Origin: Candidatus Zixiibacteriota bacterium
GTDB taxonomy: Bacteria; Zixibacteria; MSB-5A5; GN15; JACZUZ01
Assembly (NCBI GenBank): GCA_024280835.1
Contig: JAJRPJ010000012.1
Span: 337,842-401,841, forward strand
DNA: 64,000 bases
Direction of reading: 5' to 3'
Shown here piece by piece: positions 50,477 to 59,403 of this stretch; the stretch's first letter is position 1, and each line of letters starts with the position of its first letter. The notes under the pieces were generated by a model, which was not told the DNA's origin, did no database searches, and saw nothing but the letters and a program-made list of their open reading frames with translations. Both the position numbers and the translations under genes were made by a program.

Positions 50477-50968
50477 ATGGCAAACAAGACAGAAAACACT
50501 CCCAAAAGCGATAGCTCGCCCAATCACATGATCGCTCGCAACCGCAAAGCGCGTCATGACTACGAGATAATCGACACCTATGAGGCCGGAATTTCTCTAA
50601 TCGGCAGCGAAGTCAAATCTTTACGACTCGGAAAAGTGAATATTTCAGACTCCTATGCCACAGTCACCAAAGGCCAAGCCTTCCTAAAAAATCTGCACAT
50701 ATCACCATACGCCATGGCCACAGTCAATGCCCACGAACCCTTGCGAATCAGGCGCCTACTTTTGCACAAACGAGAAATACGCAAACTAACCAGAGCCCTC
50801 GATGAACAAGGCCTGACAATTGTCCCTTTAGCCCTCTATTTCAAAAAGGGCCTAGTTAAAATAGAACTAGCAGTGGCCCGTGGGCGTAAGAAGTTTGACA
50901 AACGTGAAGCGCAGTCCAAACGCGACTCAGACAGAGCCATGCAGCGAGCTATCAAAATCGACAACTAA
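50477..50968 (+). CDS. smpB: SsrA-binding protein
   Basis: Binds tmRNA and brings it to stalled ribosomes for trans-translation. The 163-residue product shows MIARNRKARHDYEIIDTYEA, GISLIGSEVKSLRLGKVNIS, PYAMATVNAHEPLRIRRLLL and the basic C-terminal tail GRKKFDKREAQSKRDSDRAM that enters the decoding channel. The N-terminal ~20 residues are an extra polar extension. The ssrA gene is not in this window. It heads a plus-strand run with amidase, murI and rdgB. Confidence 0.96.
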   Translation: MANKTENTPKSDSSPNHMIARNRKARHDYEIIDTYEAGISLIGSEVKSLRLGKVNISDSYATVTKGQAFLKNLHISPYAMATVNAHEPLRIRRLLLHKREIRKLTRALDEQGLTIVPLALYFKKGLVKIELAVARGRKKFDKREAQSKRDSDRAMQRAIKIDN

Positions 50969-51016
50969 TTCATCACTTTAAGTAATAAGCCTAACCAAAA
51001 CGAACTTAGCTCTATA

Positions 51017-52546
51017 ATGACAACAACCGCAAGACAACCATCTCCAACTCCAACTATCGCGCGAGCGCCTTTAGCGGCCCTTCTCTTTACACTAATAGCG
51101 CTAATTGCGCTAGTCTTCTCCTTGGCTTCAACCGCCAAAGCGGAAATCGAAGTCTCAATCGCTGGCTCGTCAGAGCACATCTCGTCCTACCGCAAAGCCG
51201 GAGTCGAATACTTCTCATTTTCAGAGCTAACAGCTCTCTATGGCGAACGCCTAAGTTGGGCCATCCCCGGTATCTCCGTCGAGTACAAAGCCGGCTCCAA
51301 TCGCCTCCGCTTCCATTTAGAATCCCAATACCTAACTCTCAATGACAGCGTCTATAACTTCATCTATCCCGCTGAAATTCGCGACGGAGCCCTTTTCCTT
51401 CCAGCGATAACATTCATCCCGATCCTCAATCAAGCCCGAACAGAACAATTCCAATGGGATGCCAACAGTCGAAAACTATCAGTGCAAAGCGGCGCCTTCA
51501 ACATCACCAACCTGACAGTCAGCAACAAAGCCAACGGCCTACTAATAGAAATCCAATTAACCGAAAAACTAACCTTCCAAGTCAACGAATCCGAAGGCAA
51601 CTGGATAAACTTCAGCATACCAAATGGCTTAGCCAATCGTAGCCTAATCGAATCACGCCGCTCCGCCAGAGAAATACGCGACATCAATGTCTTCCAATTC
51701 GCCAATTCCGCACAAGTCTCGATCCGCCTACGCAAAAAACCACATGCCTTCACCGCCAAATACAACGCCGAGTCTGGGAAAATCCAAATCGCAATCCGTA
51801 ACCCAAACTACAAACCCAAAGACAAACCACCCCATGCAGGACAAATCGGCCCTGACAATACAGTCGACCTCATCGTCATCGATGCAGGACACGGCGGAGC
51901 AGACAATGGCGCAATCGGCAGGCGTTACACCAAAGAAAAAGACATCTCACTGAAAATAGCCCAAGAGCTCGCCAAAATTATCAGAAAAGACAAACTCTTT
52001 CGCGTCGCGCTCACCAGAGACCGTGACGTCTATGTCTCCCTAGAAAAACGAGCCCAAATCGCAAATGACGCCCAAGCCGACCTCTTCATCTCAATCCATG
52101 TCAACGCCAATGTCAACAGACAAGCCCGTGGCTCTCAAGTCTTCTTCCTAGCCCCTGCAAAAACAGACGCAGGTCGCGCACTGGCTCAAGCAGAAAACGC
52201 CAGCTTCCTTACCCACAAAAACAACACCCAACTAGACGTAGCCGACGACCTAGCTATCATCGTCAACGACATGATTCAAAACTCATACGAAGAAGTCTCC
52301 GCCGACCTCAGCACAATCATTCAAAGTGAATTCGACCGAGCCTTAGGCATCCCATCCCGCGGAGTCGACCAAGCAGGGTTCGTTGTTCTCAATCAAGTCT
52401 ACATGCCCTCGGCGCTAATTGAGGTAGCCTTCCTCTCCAATGCCAAAGAAGAAAAACTCCTACGCGATAAAAAGTTTCGCAAGAAAGTCGCTAAATCAAT
52501 TTACAAAGCCCTAAAACGCTTCAAACGCAAATACGAAAACAAGTAG
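51017..52546 (+). CDS. N-acetylmuramoyl-L-alanine amidase (Amidase_3) with AMIN-like domain
   Basis: 509-residue periplasmic zinc amidase cleaving the lactyl-amide bond between glycan and peptide. The signal peptide ends STAKAEIE. Residues ~50-135 resemble a copper-amine-oxidase N-like/AMIN-associated domain (YFSFSELTALYGERLSWAIP). An AMIN-like region lies at ~165-255, and Amidase_3 at ~282-500. Zinc ligands are seen in LIVIDAGHGGADNGAIG (His), the following Glu in KEKDISLKIAQELAK, and FISIHVNANVN (His); the catalytic Glu is in SALIEVAFLSN. It is 48 bp after smpB and 18 bp before murI, so the three are probably co-transcribed. Confidence 0.93.
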   Translation: MTTTARQPSPTPTIARAPLAALLFTLIALIALVFSLASTAKAEIEVSIAGSSEHISSYRKAGVEYFSFSELTALYGERLSWAIPGISVEYKAGSNRLRFHLESQYLTLNDSVYNFIYPAEIRDGALFLPAITFIPILNQARTEQFQWDANSRKLSVQSGAFNITNLTVSNKANGLLIEIQLTEKLTFQVNESEGNWINFSIPNGLANRSLIESRRSAREIRDINVFQFANSAQVSIRLRKKPHAFTAKYNAESGKIQIAIRNPNYKPKDKPPHAGQIGPDNTVDLIVIDAGHGGADNGAIGRRYTKEKDISLKIAQELAKIIRKDKLFRVALTRDRDVYVSLEKRAQIANDAQADLFISIHVNANVNRQARGSQVFFLAPAKTDAGRALAQAENASFLTHKNNTQLDVADDLAIIVNDMIQNSYEEVSADLSTIIQSEFDRALGIPSRGVDQAGFVVLNQVYMPSALIEVAFLSNAKEEKLLRDKKFRKKVAKSIYKALKRFKRKYENK

Positions 52547-52564
52547 CCCATCCAGAAAGTTATT

Positions 52565-53470
52565 TTGACAGACCAATCCAACAAAAAACCAATCGGCATC
52601 TTCGACAGCGGACTCGGTGGACTAACAGTCCTCAGCCCACTTCTCGATAATCTCCCAGCCGAATCTACAGTCTACTTAGGCGACCTAGCTCACACACCCT
52701 ATGGCGATCGCACACCCGATGAAATTCGCAAATTCGCAGTCGCCGGCCTACGTTTCCTCGCCCAACATGACATCAAAGCCATGATAATCGCTTGCAACAG
52801 CGCTTCAGCAGTCGCTTTGCCAGACTTGCTACGTGAGGCAACCTTCCCAGTTTTCGATGTAGTCACACCAGGCGCCAGAATGGCCGCCAAGCACAGCAAG
52901 AGCCGCTCAATCGGAGTAATCGGAACCACCGCAACAATCAACTCAGGCGCCTATGCCAACGAATTGAAAACAATAGACTCAAACATCCAAGTCTTCCAAT
53001 CCGACTGCCCAGCGCTAGCGCCAATGATTGAAAAAGGTGTCAGTGGCATCAGCGAATATGTCCCTGTCATCAAAGATTGCCTCTCCCGTTTACCAATGAA
53101 CGAAATCGACACCATCATCCTCGGCTGCACTCACTACCCCCACGTCCGCGAAGTCTTCCGCGCTGTCTGCGGAGAAGAAATGCGCCTAATCGACTCTGGC
53201 CTAGCCACCGCCGAAGCCATCGAAGAAGCCCTTCGAGAAACTGGCAACCTAGTCTTCGACCCTCAATCACAACCAGACCCTGTTGATGTCACCAGCGGAA
53301 CAAGAAAATATTTTGTCACTTCGACAAGTGTCATGAACCGCATGGAATCCTTCAGAACAATGGCGCAAGATTTCTTGGGAGTCGAATCACTAGCAGTCCA
53401 AGAAGCCAACATCGAACCTAGCTCAACAAAAGATACGTCCACTCCCGCGAATTCCTTATTCAAATACTGA
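52565..53470 (+). CDS. murI: Glutamate racemase
   Basis: Supplies D-glutamate for peptidoglycan. The 301-residue product has PIGIFDSGLGGLTVL, VYLGDLAHTPYGDRTPDEIR, the first catalytic Cys in MIIACNSASAVALP, FDVVTPGARMAAKHSKSRSI, and the second in IILGCTHYPHVREVF. The start is TTG 52565, which begins the conserved part at the expected distance. A short C-terminal tail of Ser/Thr extends past the usual end. It lies between the amidase and rdgB genes on one strand. Confidence 0.95.
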   Translation: MTDQSNKKPIGIFDSGLGGLTVLSPLLDNLPAESTVYLGDLAHTPYGDRTPDEIRKFAVAGLRFLAQHDIKAMIIACNSASAVALPDLLREATFPVFDVVTPGARMAAKHSKSRSIGVIGTTATINSGAYANELKTIDSNIQVFQSDCPALAPMIEKGVSGISEYVPVIKDCLSRLPMNEIDTIILGCTHYPHVREVFRAVCGEEMRLIDSGLATAEAIEEALRETGNLVFDPQSQPDPVDVTSGTRKYFVTSTSVMNRMESFRTMAQDFLGVESLAVQEANIEPSSTKDTSTPANSLFKY

Positions 53471-53477
53471 GCGCCAT

Positions 53478-54086
53478 ATGGACTTAATCCTAGCCACAAA
53501 CAATGATGACAAGATCCGTGAGATGTCTGCCTTACTTGCAGACTTAGACATAACCCTCAAAACCCGACGTGACTTCGATTCATTTCCAGACATCGAAGAA
53601 ACAGGCTCCACCCTCCAAGAAAACGCCATCCTCAAAGCCCGAGGAATATCTTCAACCTTCGGCCTCCCCGCCTTGGCTGATGACAGTGGTCTCGAAGTCG
53701 ACGCCCTAAACGGCGCCCCGGGAATATTCTCAGCGAGATTTTCTGGCCCCGAAGCAACCTATCAATCCAATTGCCAAAAACTACTAGAAGACCTCACAGG
53801 AATATCCACAGAAAAAAGAACCGCACGATTTCGTTGTGTAATTGCGATCGCATGGGGAGAAGACACAAATAATCTAGACATAGCCGAAGGAACCGTCGAA
53901 GGACTAATCAGCGAAGAACAGCTCGGCGAAGGAGGTTTCGGCTACGATTCAGTCTTCTATTACCCACCAACCAACCAAACTTTCGCCCAAATCTCAGAAT
54001 CAGAAAAGAACCGCATCAGCCATCGCGGACTAGCTTTACAAAAAGCTCGGAAGATGCTCGCCAGACGGTTGACGCCGAGGCAATAA
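53478..54086 (+). CDS. rdgB: XTP/dITP diphosphatase (RdgB/HAM1)
   Basis: Removes non-canonical purine triphosphates (XTP, ITP, dITP) from the nucleotide pool. 202 residues: LILATNNDDKIREMSALLAD, FPDIEETGSTLQENAILKAR, LPALADDSGLEVDALNGAPG then IFSARFSG, EGGFGYDSVFYYPP and RISHRGLALQKARKM, all standard. ATG 53478 lies 7 bp after the murI stop. murI-rdgB pairing is common in bacteria. Confidence 0.96.
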   Translation: MDLILATNNDDKIREMSALLADLDITLKTRRDFDSFPDIEETGSTLQENAILKARGISSTFGLPALADDSGLEVDALNGAPGIFSARFSGPEATYQSNCQKLLEDLTGISTEKRTARFRCVIAIAWGEDTNNLDIAEGTVEGLISEEQLGEGGFGYDSVFYYPPTNQTFAQISESEKNRISHRGLALQKARKMLARRLTPRQ

Positions 54087-54176
54087 TCATGTTACTTCCC
54101 TGCCGCAGTTCTGCGGATTTATTTCCCCGACAATACGTTCTTATTGTCCAGAAAGTAATTTCGCACAGTGAATTCA

Positions 54177-54252
54177 TTGTTTCTTGAAGAATTGCTTTTT
54201 GCAAGAATTGCTTTTTGAAGAATTGTTTCTCGAAGAATTGCTTCTAAAAAGA
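54177..54252. repeat. Tandem 15-nt TTC/GAA repeat, locus 3, before tRNA-Pro
   Basis: Five consecutive units with starts at 54177, 54192, 54208, 54223 and 54238: TTGTTTCTTGAAGAA, TTGCTTTTTGCAAGAA, TTGCTTTTTGAAGAA, TTGTTTCTCGAAGAA and TTGCTTCTAAAAAGA. Each centres on TTC-nn-GAA or a close variant. It lies between the rdgB stop and the tRNA, ending 13 bases before the tRNA's first base. Confidence 0.7.
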
Positions 54253-54265
54253 TATTGTACGACCT

Positions 54266-54339
54266 CGGGGTGTGGCGCAGCTTGGTAGCGCACCTGCTTT
54301 GGGAGCAGGGGGTCGGAGGTTCGAATCCTCTCACCCCGA
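54266..54339 (+). tRNA. tRNA-Pro (anticodon TGG)
   Basis: 74-base cloverleaf. The acceptor CGGGGTG pairs with CACCCCG (54332-54338), with discriminator A. The D arm is GCGCAGCTTGGTAGCGC. The anticodon arm CCTGC-TTTGGGA-GCAGG gives anticodon UGG, and the T arm is GAGG-TTCGAAT-CCTC. No CCA is encoded. It lies at the left side of the accessory segment 54.3-59.3 kb. Confidence 0.95.
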
Positions 54340-54407
54340 TTGTTTTACCGACTTAATCTCTCCCCCACCAAATCAACCCACTCATTTCGTCTCAGGCGCC
54401 ATAGGCG

Positions 54408-55202
54408 CTAATGGCACTTACCACCCTGAACCCCACGAATCCGTTCACGCGAGATAGTTATCACACCAGTCTGCCTATCGACACTATAAGTAACTGTACC
54501 TAGAGATATCTGGTCACACATACCCCAATCTCCAAATCCGATACTGAGCTGATGAATAACCAAACTAACGCTCGTGTCATCTTCTTCGCTCTCAGAGTGA
54601 AGAGTCTTAGAGCTTCCATTATTGTAGGTATTGATGAACTGAATGTATTCTGCAAGCTCTTTGACAGCAGCAACAGTTATAGGTCTTTGAGTGAATACGC
54701 CAAGTGTATCATTAAGATGAAATTTGTCTACTGAGGAGCGGTCAATATAGCTGCACTTGTGAGCTCTATATAGGACAATGTTAGTGGGACGCTCCGCATA
54801 TACTCGACGAAACTCATAGTACTTTTCCGTCTCGCTTTCCGAAACCAAATCTCTATAATATGAGCTGTTTACATTTGAAGACTCTGACCAAGCAAATGCT
54901 TGATCACGATCATCCGTGCAAAATTCAATCCAGACGGACTTTCGTTCATGGAGCGGAAGTACACTGACAGTATTGACATAGTAAATTGACGCGCCTTCTA
55001 GATCCTCCTCATAGAAGTCATCTGGAAACTTATAACCTGAATAAACCAATTCAAGCAATTGCTCATCAGTATACTCAGGTGGTGGAGGAGATGTACGTGG
55101 AGGTTTGTCAGAAGAAGATAAAATATCGCATCCACTCAAAGCCACTTGAACAACCATTATCAAACAAAGAACCAAAAACTGACTACACTTGATCGCCTTC
55201 AT
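54408..55202 (-). CDS. Lipoprotein of unknown function
   Basis: 264 residues. The signal peptide MKAIKCSQFLVLCLIMVVQ ends in the lipobox VALSGC, followed by a Ser/Pro-rich linker (SSSDKPPRTSPPPPEYTDEQ). The mature part mixes strands and helices with scattered cysteines (IEFCTDDRDQAFAW, RAHKCSYIDRSS, WGMCDQISLG). No family recognised. GGGAG before ATG 55202 sets the start; the frame reaches 55259. Base use is AT-richer than murI/rdgB. It lies between tRNA-Pro and a family C repeat, with no co-oriented partner close by. Confidence 0.75.
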   Translation of the reverse strand: MKAIKCSQFLVLCLIMVVQVALSGCDILSSSDKPPRTSPPPPEYTDEQLLELVYSGYKFPDDFYEEDLEGASIYYVNTVSVLPLHERKSVWIEFCTDDRDQAFAWSESSNVNSSYYRDLVSESETEKYYEFRRVYAERPTNIVLYRAHKCSYIDRSSVDKFHLNDTLGVFTQRPITVAAVKELAEYIQFINTYNNGSSKTLHSESEEDDTSVSLVIHQLSIGFGDWGMCDQISLGTVTYSVDRQTGVITISRERIRGVQGGKCH

Positions 55203-55568
55203 GATAATCTCCCTCCCAAACAACAGCCTTCCCCACAACGACAGCATAGCCCAAAACAACAGCCATACCTAGCCGCCATCTGTCCACAATTAGAACGGCT
55301 TCTATTACCTATCTAAATATAGCATACCAATCGATTCCCAACAACATATTTCACCCTCACGACGTCATTAGGTAACCCACCCCTTGGGGTGGGTTTAGAC
55401 AAAATCTCGCATCGCTCTTCAAAATTGATTTGAACATGGTTTCGTCCCATAGTAACACCTGTATAAGGTGTTGCACTTCGTTTGCAAAATTAGGGAATCC
55501 ACAAAACAATGAAGAGAACACTCAAACCAAAATTGCTAATTCCACAAGTATACCGACCTACGAAACGT
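55203..55568. other. Intergenic region between lipoprotein and OLD-family genes
   Basis: 366 bp with a family C REP copy (55371-55405) and otherwise AT-rich sequence. A short open frame near 55509 is overlapped by the OLD gene and is not supported. Confidence 0.5.
55371..55405. repeat. REP-like repeat, family C copy 2
   Basis: GGTAACCCACCCCTTGGGGT followed by GGGTTTAGACAAAAT. CCCACCCC pairs with GGGGTGGG. It lies beyond the 3' end of the OLD-family gene; the next copy is at its 5' end. Confidence 0.75.
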
Positions 55569-57590
55569 CTAGTTCTCTACAGGAAGCGCTTCAACCGCGC
55601 TTGCTTTAGGGGTAGTCTTTTTTTCTTCGGAGAGAGTTTTCAGCATCTTATCTGCAAAGTCAAAATACTCGGGGAAAATTCTTTTGAATTCGATGACTTT
55701 CTCATCGATGTTTCCTCCAGTGCTCACCGTAATGACCTCTTCGGTAAGTCGCTCTTGCAGAGCTTCCTTGAATTTTATCTGTAACTGCTTCGCCTTATCC
55801 TCATGCCCTCCTCTACTGATGAATTCCTTAAGGTTGTTCATAAAGGGTCCCTTATCGCGCAAGTCTTGATCTTCGACCTGGACGTCCATTGCCTCAGATG
55901 CAGCTTTGAAACAACGAATCACGATATCTTTAGGAAGTATGTCCTCAAGTTCGCCATCCTTCATTTCTATATACCTGTGAACTGTAACTGACTCATCAAA
56001 TTCAAGATCTGGAAGTTTTCGCAGGCTCTCGATGAATTTATCAGCAGGTTTGTCATTGTCAAGAACGAAAATCCATTTACGGCCAGCAACAAGATTCTTT
56101 TTCTTAAAAAATTCAGTCATCAAAACTGTCCCGCCTCCATCAAGGAAACGATAGTCTTTGAGCGGGTTTTTTCGACCATCCACGCAGTTTTCAATAAACG
56201 CCTCAAAGAGCATGCGATCCATGGCCCCTTCGAACATGAGATTCTTTTCAGGGATGCCAAATTCGTCTAAACTGGTCCCAAGGGCCTCATATATGACGGC
56301 TTCCTGGGTAATAGTATTTTTACTGCAATTTGTTATTCTGGTTACCTCCCCATCCTTCGAAACTATTAAGTGTCTGTCTGGGTTTCCTCGATCTATCATG
56401 AATATTGAATGAGTCGCGCATAGAACATTGTTGTCTTTGCCTGCGAGTTTGATTAACTCTTCTCGCATAAATCTCACACCGCTTGGATGCAGGTGGGTCT
56501 CTGGCTCATCTAGAACAATGACAAAATTCTCTAGCCTTTTCGAGTGGACGTTCGCTGCTATTGTTAGTAAGAATGAGACAAAAGTTTTGAATCCTTGGCT
56601 TCGCTCGCTCATTTCGTAGTAATTTCGAGTTTCACCGCCAGAATGTCGTATGTGAACAGTGAACTTGGTTTCTTCAAGGGTAACAGTGAACTCTTGGTCG
56701 TAATCTCTCCAGATGCTCTTCAAATAAGCGTTCACCGAAGTATTGATTCTACCTGCATCCCTTCTCCTAATACTCGAATTCTCTTTCCACTCTGCAACCT
56801 TACGCAGCAATGATTCAGAGTCAACGATTTTTAGCGATGAGCACATAGTGAGTACATTGTAGAGTGGGAGCGACGCACGTTTGCTCGCAACTTGCGTGAT
56901 GAATTCATCGTAACTGACTTCTGAAGGTATCAAATATTTTTCTTTGTATGTCCAATAATGAACTTGCGGTAATTCTTTTTTTATGATTGGGACGATTTCT
57001 TGAATCACTAATTTCACCAAATCATTTGTAAGAAGCTCTTTGAAATACTCCGCTTGACTAGCGTCTACTCGCCCCTCCGGAACAATATGAAAACCAGACA
57101 ACGGTATATCACTTTCACCAATTCTAATAACTGCTTCCGGTGGTGGACTAGGCTCATCATGTAGAACCCATAAACCCGTAGATATTGGGTCGATTCGCTC
57201 TGAAAAACCATATTCCGTCTCTGTAGTGTCATCAGCGAGAAGTCGCATCGTACACAATAGCTCCTGTCCTTGAAAACTTGGTGCAACAAATGACTCAAAG
57301 TCGATTGCGTTATGAAGTTTAGACAAATGTGACAGAATAGCTCCACTTACAGCTTTGGCGGTTTCATCAGTAATACCAAAATAGAATGTAACCTCGGGTA
57401 ATTCCTCCGTCATCTTTGGAGAATCTTTCTTCAAGAGTTTATAGCTTCCTCCCAGAGTTCTTACAGCTTCCAGCATATTAGACTTGCCAGCCTCATTCAT
57501 TCCCACAATTACAACAAAATTATGACTGAATTCGACCATACGGTCAATGATACTCCTGAATGATTTGATGTACATGCGTTCAAGCTGCAT
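55569..57590 (-). CDS. OLD-family AAA ATPase / TOPRIM nuclease
   Basis: 673 residues. The N-terminal ABC-type ATPase has IKSFRSIIDRMVEF and Walker A VIVGMNEAGKSN (residues 27-38). A long insertion follows, then the signature-like EMSERSQGFKTFVSFLLTIA and Walker B NFVIVLDEPETHLHPSGVRF with CATHSIFMID. The C-terminal TOPRIM domain shows LMFEGAMDRMLFEAF (metal-binding Glu), FLDGGGTVLMTEF and IFVLDNDKPADKF (Asp pair). This order defines OLD proteins, relatives of P2 Old and Gabija GajA, which are often anti-phage nucleases. No GajB-like helicase is adjacent, so a stand-alone class is more likely. GGGAGAAG precedes the ATG. Base use differs from the housekeeping genes. Confidence 0.88.
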   Translation of the reverse strand: MQLERMYIKSFRSIIDRMVEFSHNFVVIVGMNEAGKSNMLEAVRTLGGSYKLLKKDSPKMTEELPEVTFYFGITDETAKAVSGAILSHLSKLHNAIDFESFVAPSFQGQELLCTMRLLADDTTETEYGFSERIDPISTGLWVLHDEPSPPPEAVIRIGESDIPLSGFHIVPEGRVDASQAEYFKELLTNDLVKLVIQEIVPIIKKELPQVHYWTYKEKYLIPSEVSYDEFITQVASKRASLPLYNVLTMCSSLKIVDSESLLRKVAEWKENSSIRRRDAGRINTSVNAYLKSIWRDYDQEFTVTLEETKFTVHIRHSGGETRNYYEMSERSQGFKTFVSFLLTIAANVHSKRLENFVIVLDEPETHLHPSGVRFMREELIKLAGKDNNVLCATHSIFMIDRGNPDRHLIVSKDGEVTRITNCSKNTITQEAVIYEALGTSLDEFGIPEKNLMFEGAMDRMLFEAFIENCVDGRKNPLKDYRFLDGGGTVLMTEFFKKKNLVAGRKWIFVLDNDKPADKFIESLRKLPDLEFDESVTVHRYIEMKDGELEDILPKDIVIRCFKAASEAMDVQVEDQDLRDKGPFMNNLKEFISRGGHEDKAKQLQIKFKEALQERLTEEVITVSTGGNIDEKVIEFKRIFPEYFDFADKMLKTLSEEKKTTPKASAVEALPVEN

Positions 57591-57630
57591 TATGCTTCTC
57601 CCTTACTGCGCCAAGACTGAAATTACCAGT

Positions 57631-57664
57631 GTACCCAACCTCCCGCGGTGGGTTTAGTTACAAG
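57631..57664. repeat. REP-like repeat, family C copy 3
   Basis: GTACCCAACCTCCCGCGGTG followed by GGTTTAGTTACAAG. It lies 40 bp upstream of the OLD-family start and upstream of the STGP-family gene, that is, between two divergent accessory genes. Confidence 0.7.
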
Positions 57665-57769
57665 CCCCAAACGTACAAACCAGTCAAACCAAAAGCAACC
57701 CCACACACAAAATCACCACAACCCCACACCAAATTCCAACTCCCCACCAATGGTAAAAGGCCCCAACTC

Positions 57770-58441
57770 ATGCCCGCTACCCAAAAACAAAAAAATGCCA
57801 ATCAAAAAAACGCCCAACAATCAACAGGACCAATAACCTCCGCTGGCAAACAGCGTTCATCACGCAATGCCACCAAACACGGACTAAACTCATGTGACAC
57901 AGTCATCAACTCCCCACACCTCAAAGAAAGCCAGACAGATTTCGACTCCCTCGTCGAATCCCTCATCGATGAACTAAACCCCAGCGGAGCCTTCCAAACC
58001 CAGCTCGTCCACAAAATCGCCAACTGCCTCTGGCGCCAACAACGTGCCATCAACGCCGAAACCGCCCACCTCAACCGCGAAATAGAATCCCAAGTCAGCC
58101 TCCGCACAAACCTCAACCCAGAACAACAAGCCACCCTAGCCACCGACAGATCCATCCCCCGCGGCGCCTTCATGCTCGCCCTCCTCCGCTACGAAATGCG
58201 CATAGACATCCAACTCAGCAGAGCCTACAATCTCCTCAAACGCCTCCAAGCCACCGAAAAAGCCGAGAAAGCAGAAATACTACAAGATTCCAACACCCAC
58301 ACCCCGTATATGCAAAACGAACCCATTTCACCACCCTCACCACCCCCACCAACCCCACTTACAGCCCCCCAATACCTCAAACCAGAAGACCGCCCCACAA
58401 ATCACTGCCTCGAACCCATCCTCCATCCTCAAACAGAGTGA
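57770..58441 (+). CDS. Conserved protein with the 'NAQxSTGP...NAxKHG' motif, unknown function
   Basis: 223 residues from ATG 57770; the frame continues upstream into a REP repeat, which I exclude. The N-terminus KQKNANQKNAQQSTGPITSA, GKQRSSRNATKHGLNS is a recurring signature of small uncharacterised proteins I have seen in many environmental bacteria, often in several copies. Residues ~60-180 are helical (FDSLVESLIDELNPSGAFQT, QLVHKIANCLWRQQRAINAE). The C-terminus is Pro/Ser-rich and probably disordered. Codon use is extremely C-rich at third positions. No function known to me; the basic start suggests nucleic-acid binding, which is speculation. Family C repeats flank it on both sides. Confidence 0.75.
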   Translation: MPATQKQKNANQKNAQQSTGPITSAGKQRSSRNATKHGLNSCDTVINSPHLKESQTDFDSLVESLIDELNPSGAFQTQLVHKIANCLWRQQRAINAETAHLNREIESQVSLRTNLNPEQQATLATDRSIPRGAFMLALLRYEMRIDIQLSRAYNLLKRLQATEKAEKAEILQDSNTHTPYMQNEPISPPSPPPPTPLTAPQYLKPEDRPTNHCLEPILHPQTE

Positions 58442-58449
58442 ATCAAGAC

Positions 58450-58531
58450 ACGGGTACCCCATCCGCTTGCGGTGGGTTTAGTTGCAATACACGGGTACCC
58501 CATCCGCTTGCGGTGGGTTTAGTTGCAATAC
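58450..58531. repeat. Exact tandem duplication of REP family C (copies 4 and 5)
   Basis: A 41-bp unit beginning ACGGGTACCCCATCCGCTTG and ending TTGCAATAC occurs at 58450-58490 and again, without any difference, at 58491-58531. It starts eight bases after the stop of the STGP-family gene. Confidence 0.88.
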
Positions 58532-58723
58532 CCAAATGTACAAATCACTCAAACACAAAAATTCCACAATCTGGCATTTTTGTATCTTGTCGTGTATTCT
58601 TGTATCTTGCCATGTATAGTATTGGGGCTTTGTTGTGGAGAAATCCCAAGAGTGATGTCCATACACCGCCAACTCTAGAATGGCAAAAAACAATTTGAAC
58701 TTGAATCTACAGAATCCAAAGCA

Positions 58724-59167
58724 ATGAATAAAAAACCAACACAACTACCAACCGCGGCCCTAATCACCAGCCTCATACGTCTAACCCTCGGACCATTATT
58801 CATAGTCTACGGCTGGTCAAAACTCTCGCGCCTAAACGACACAGTCGACATGCTCCGCTCAGGCTTCGCCGACACATGGCTACCCCTAGGCCTAGTCACC
58901 GCAGTAGCCTACCTCATCCCATTTTGGGAAGCGCTAGTAGGTCTCTCTTTGCTTTTGGGATTATACTACCGCTGGGGCCTAGTAGCCACAGGAGTCCTAC
59001 TCTCGGTCCTAACTTTCGGATTAGCCGTACAGGGAGACTACGAACTAATCAGCAGAAACCTGATCTATCTAATCTTCGTCTTCTTCGGCCTAAACTACTC
59101 CGGTGATTGCCACTGGTCCCTAGACCGCGCCCTCAGCAGAACCCGCCCTGAGGCATCCAAAAATTAA
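58724..59167 (+). CDS. DoxX-family integral membrane protein
   Basis: 147 residues with four hydrophobic segments: LITSLIRLTLGPLFIVYGWS, LGLVTAVAYLIPFWEALVGL, WGLVATGVLLSVLTFGLAV and LIYLIFVFFGLNY. The GWSKL after helix 1 and FWEALVGLSLLLG of helix 2 fit the DoxX/MauE-like superfamily, some members of which handle quinones or thiols. The conserved Cys in YSGDCHWSLDR could be functional. The precise role is unknown. The 190-bp space upstream contains a short repeated TTGTATCTTG motif near 58600. Confidence 0.83.
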   Translation: MNKKPTQLPTAALITSLIRLTLGPLFIVYGWSKLSRLNDTVDMLRSGFADTWLPLGLVTAVAYLIPFWEALVGLSLLLGLYYRWGLVATGVLLSVLTFGLAVQGDYELISRNLIYLIFVFFGLNYSGDCHWSLDRALSRTRPEASKN

Positions 59168-59283
59168 TCATCTCAGATATAAGTTTCTGACTTGCCAGAG
59201 CCCCCCAGTCCGCGTATGTTCGCGTTCGGGCAAAGCCTCCGAAACCATTGGCGTTTTAGAGAATATTGCGTTTCTAGAGTAAG

Positions 59284-59362
<79 letters not shown>

Positions 59363-59403
59363 TATTTTTCGGCGTACATTTTGCAAAAGTGAATAGTCCC
59401 AAC

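Noticed and set aside
58450..58531. CRISPR-like direct repeats
   Set aside because: The two copies are adjacent with no spacer and match dispersed REP family C; no cas gene is present.
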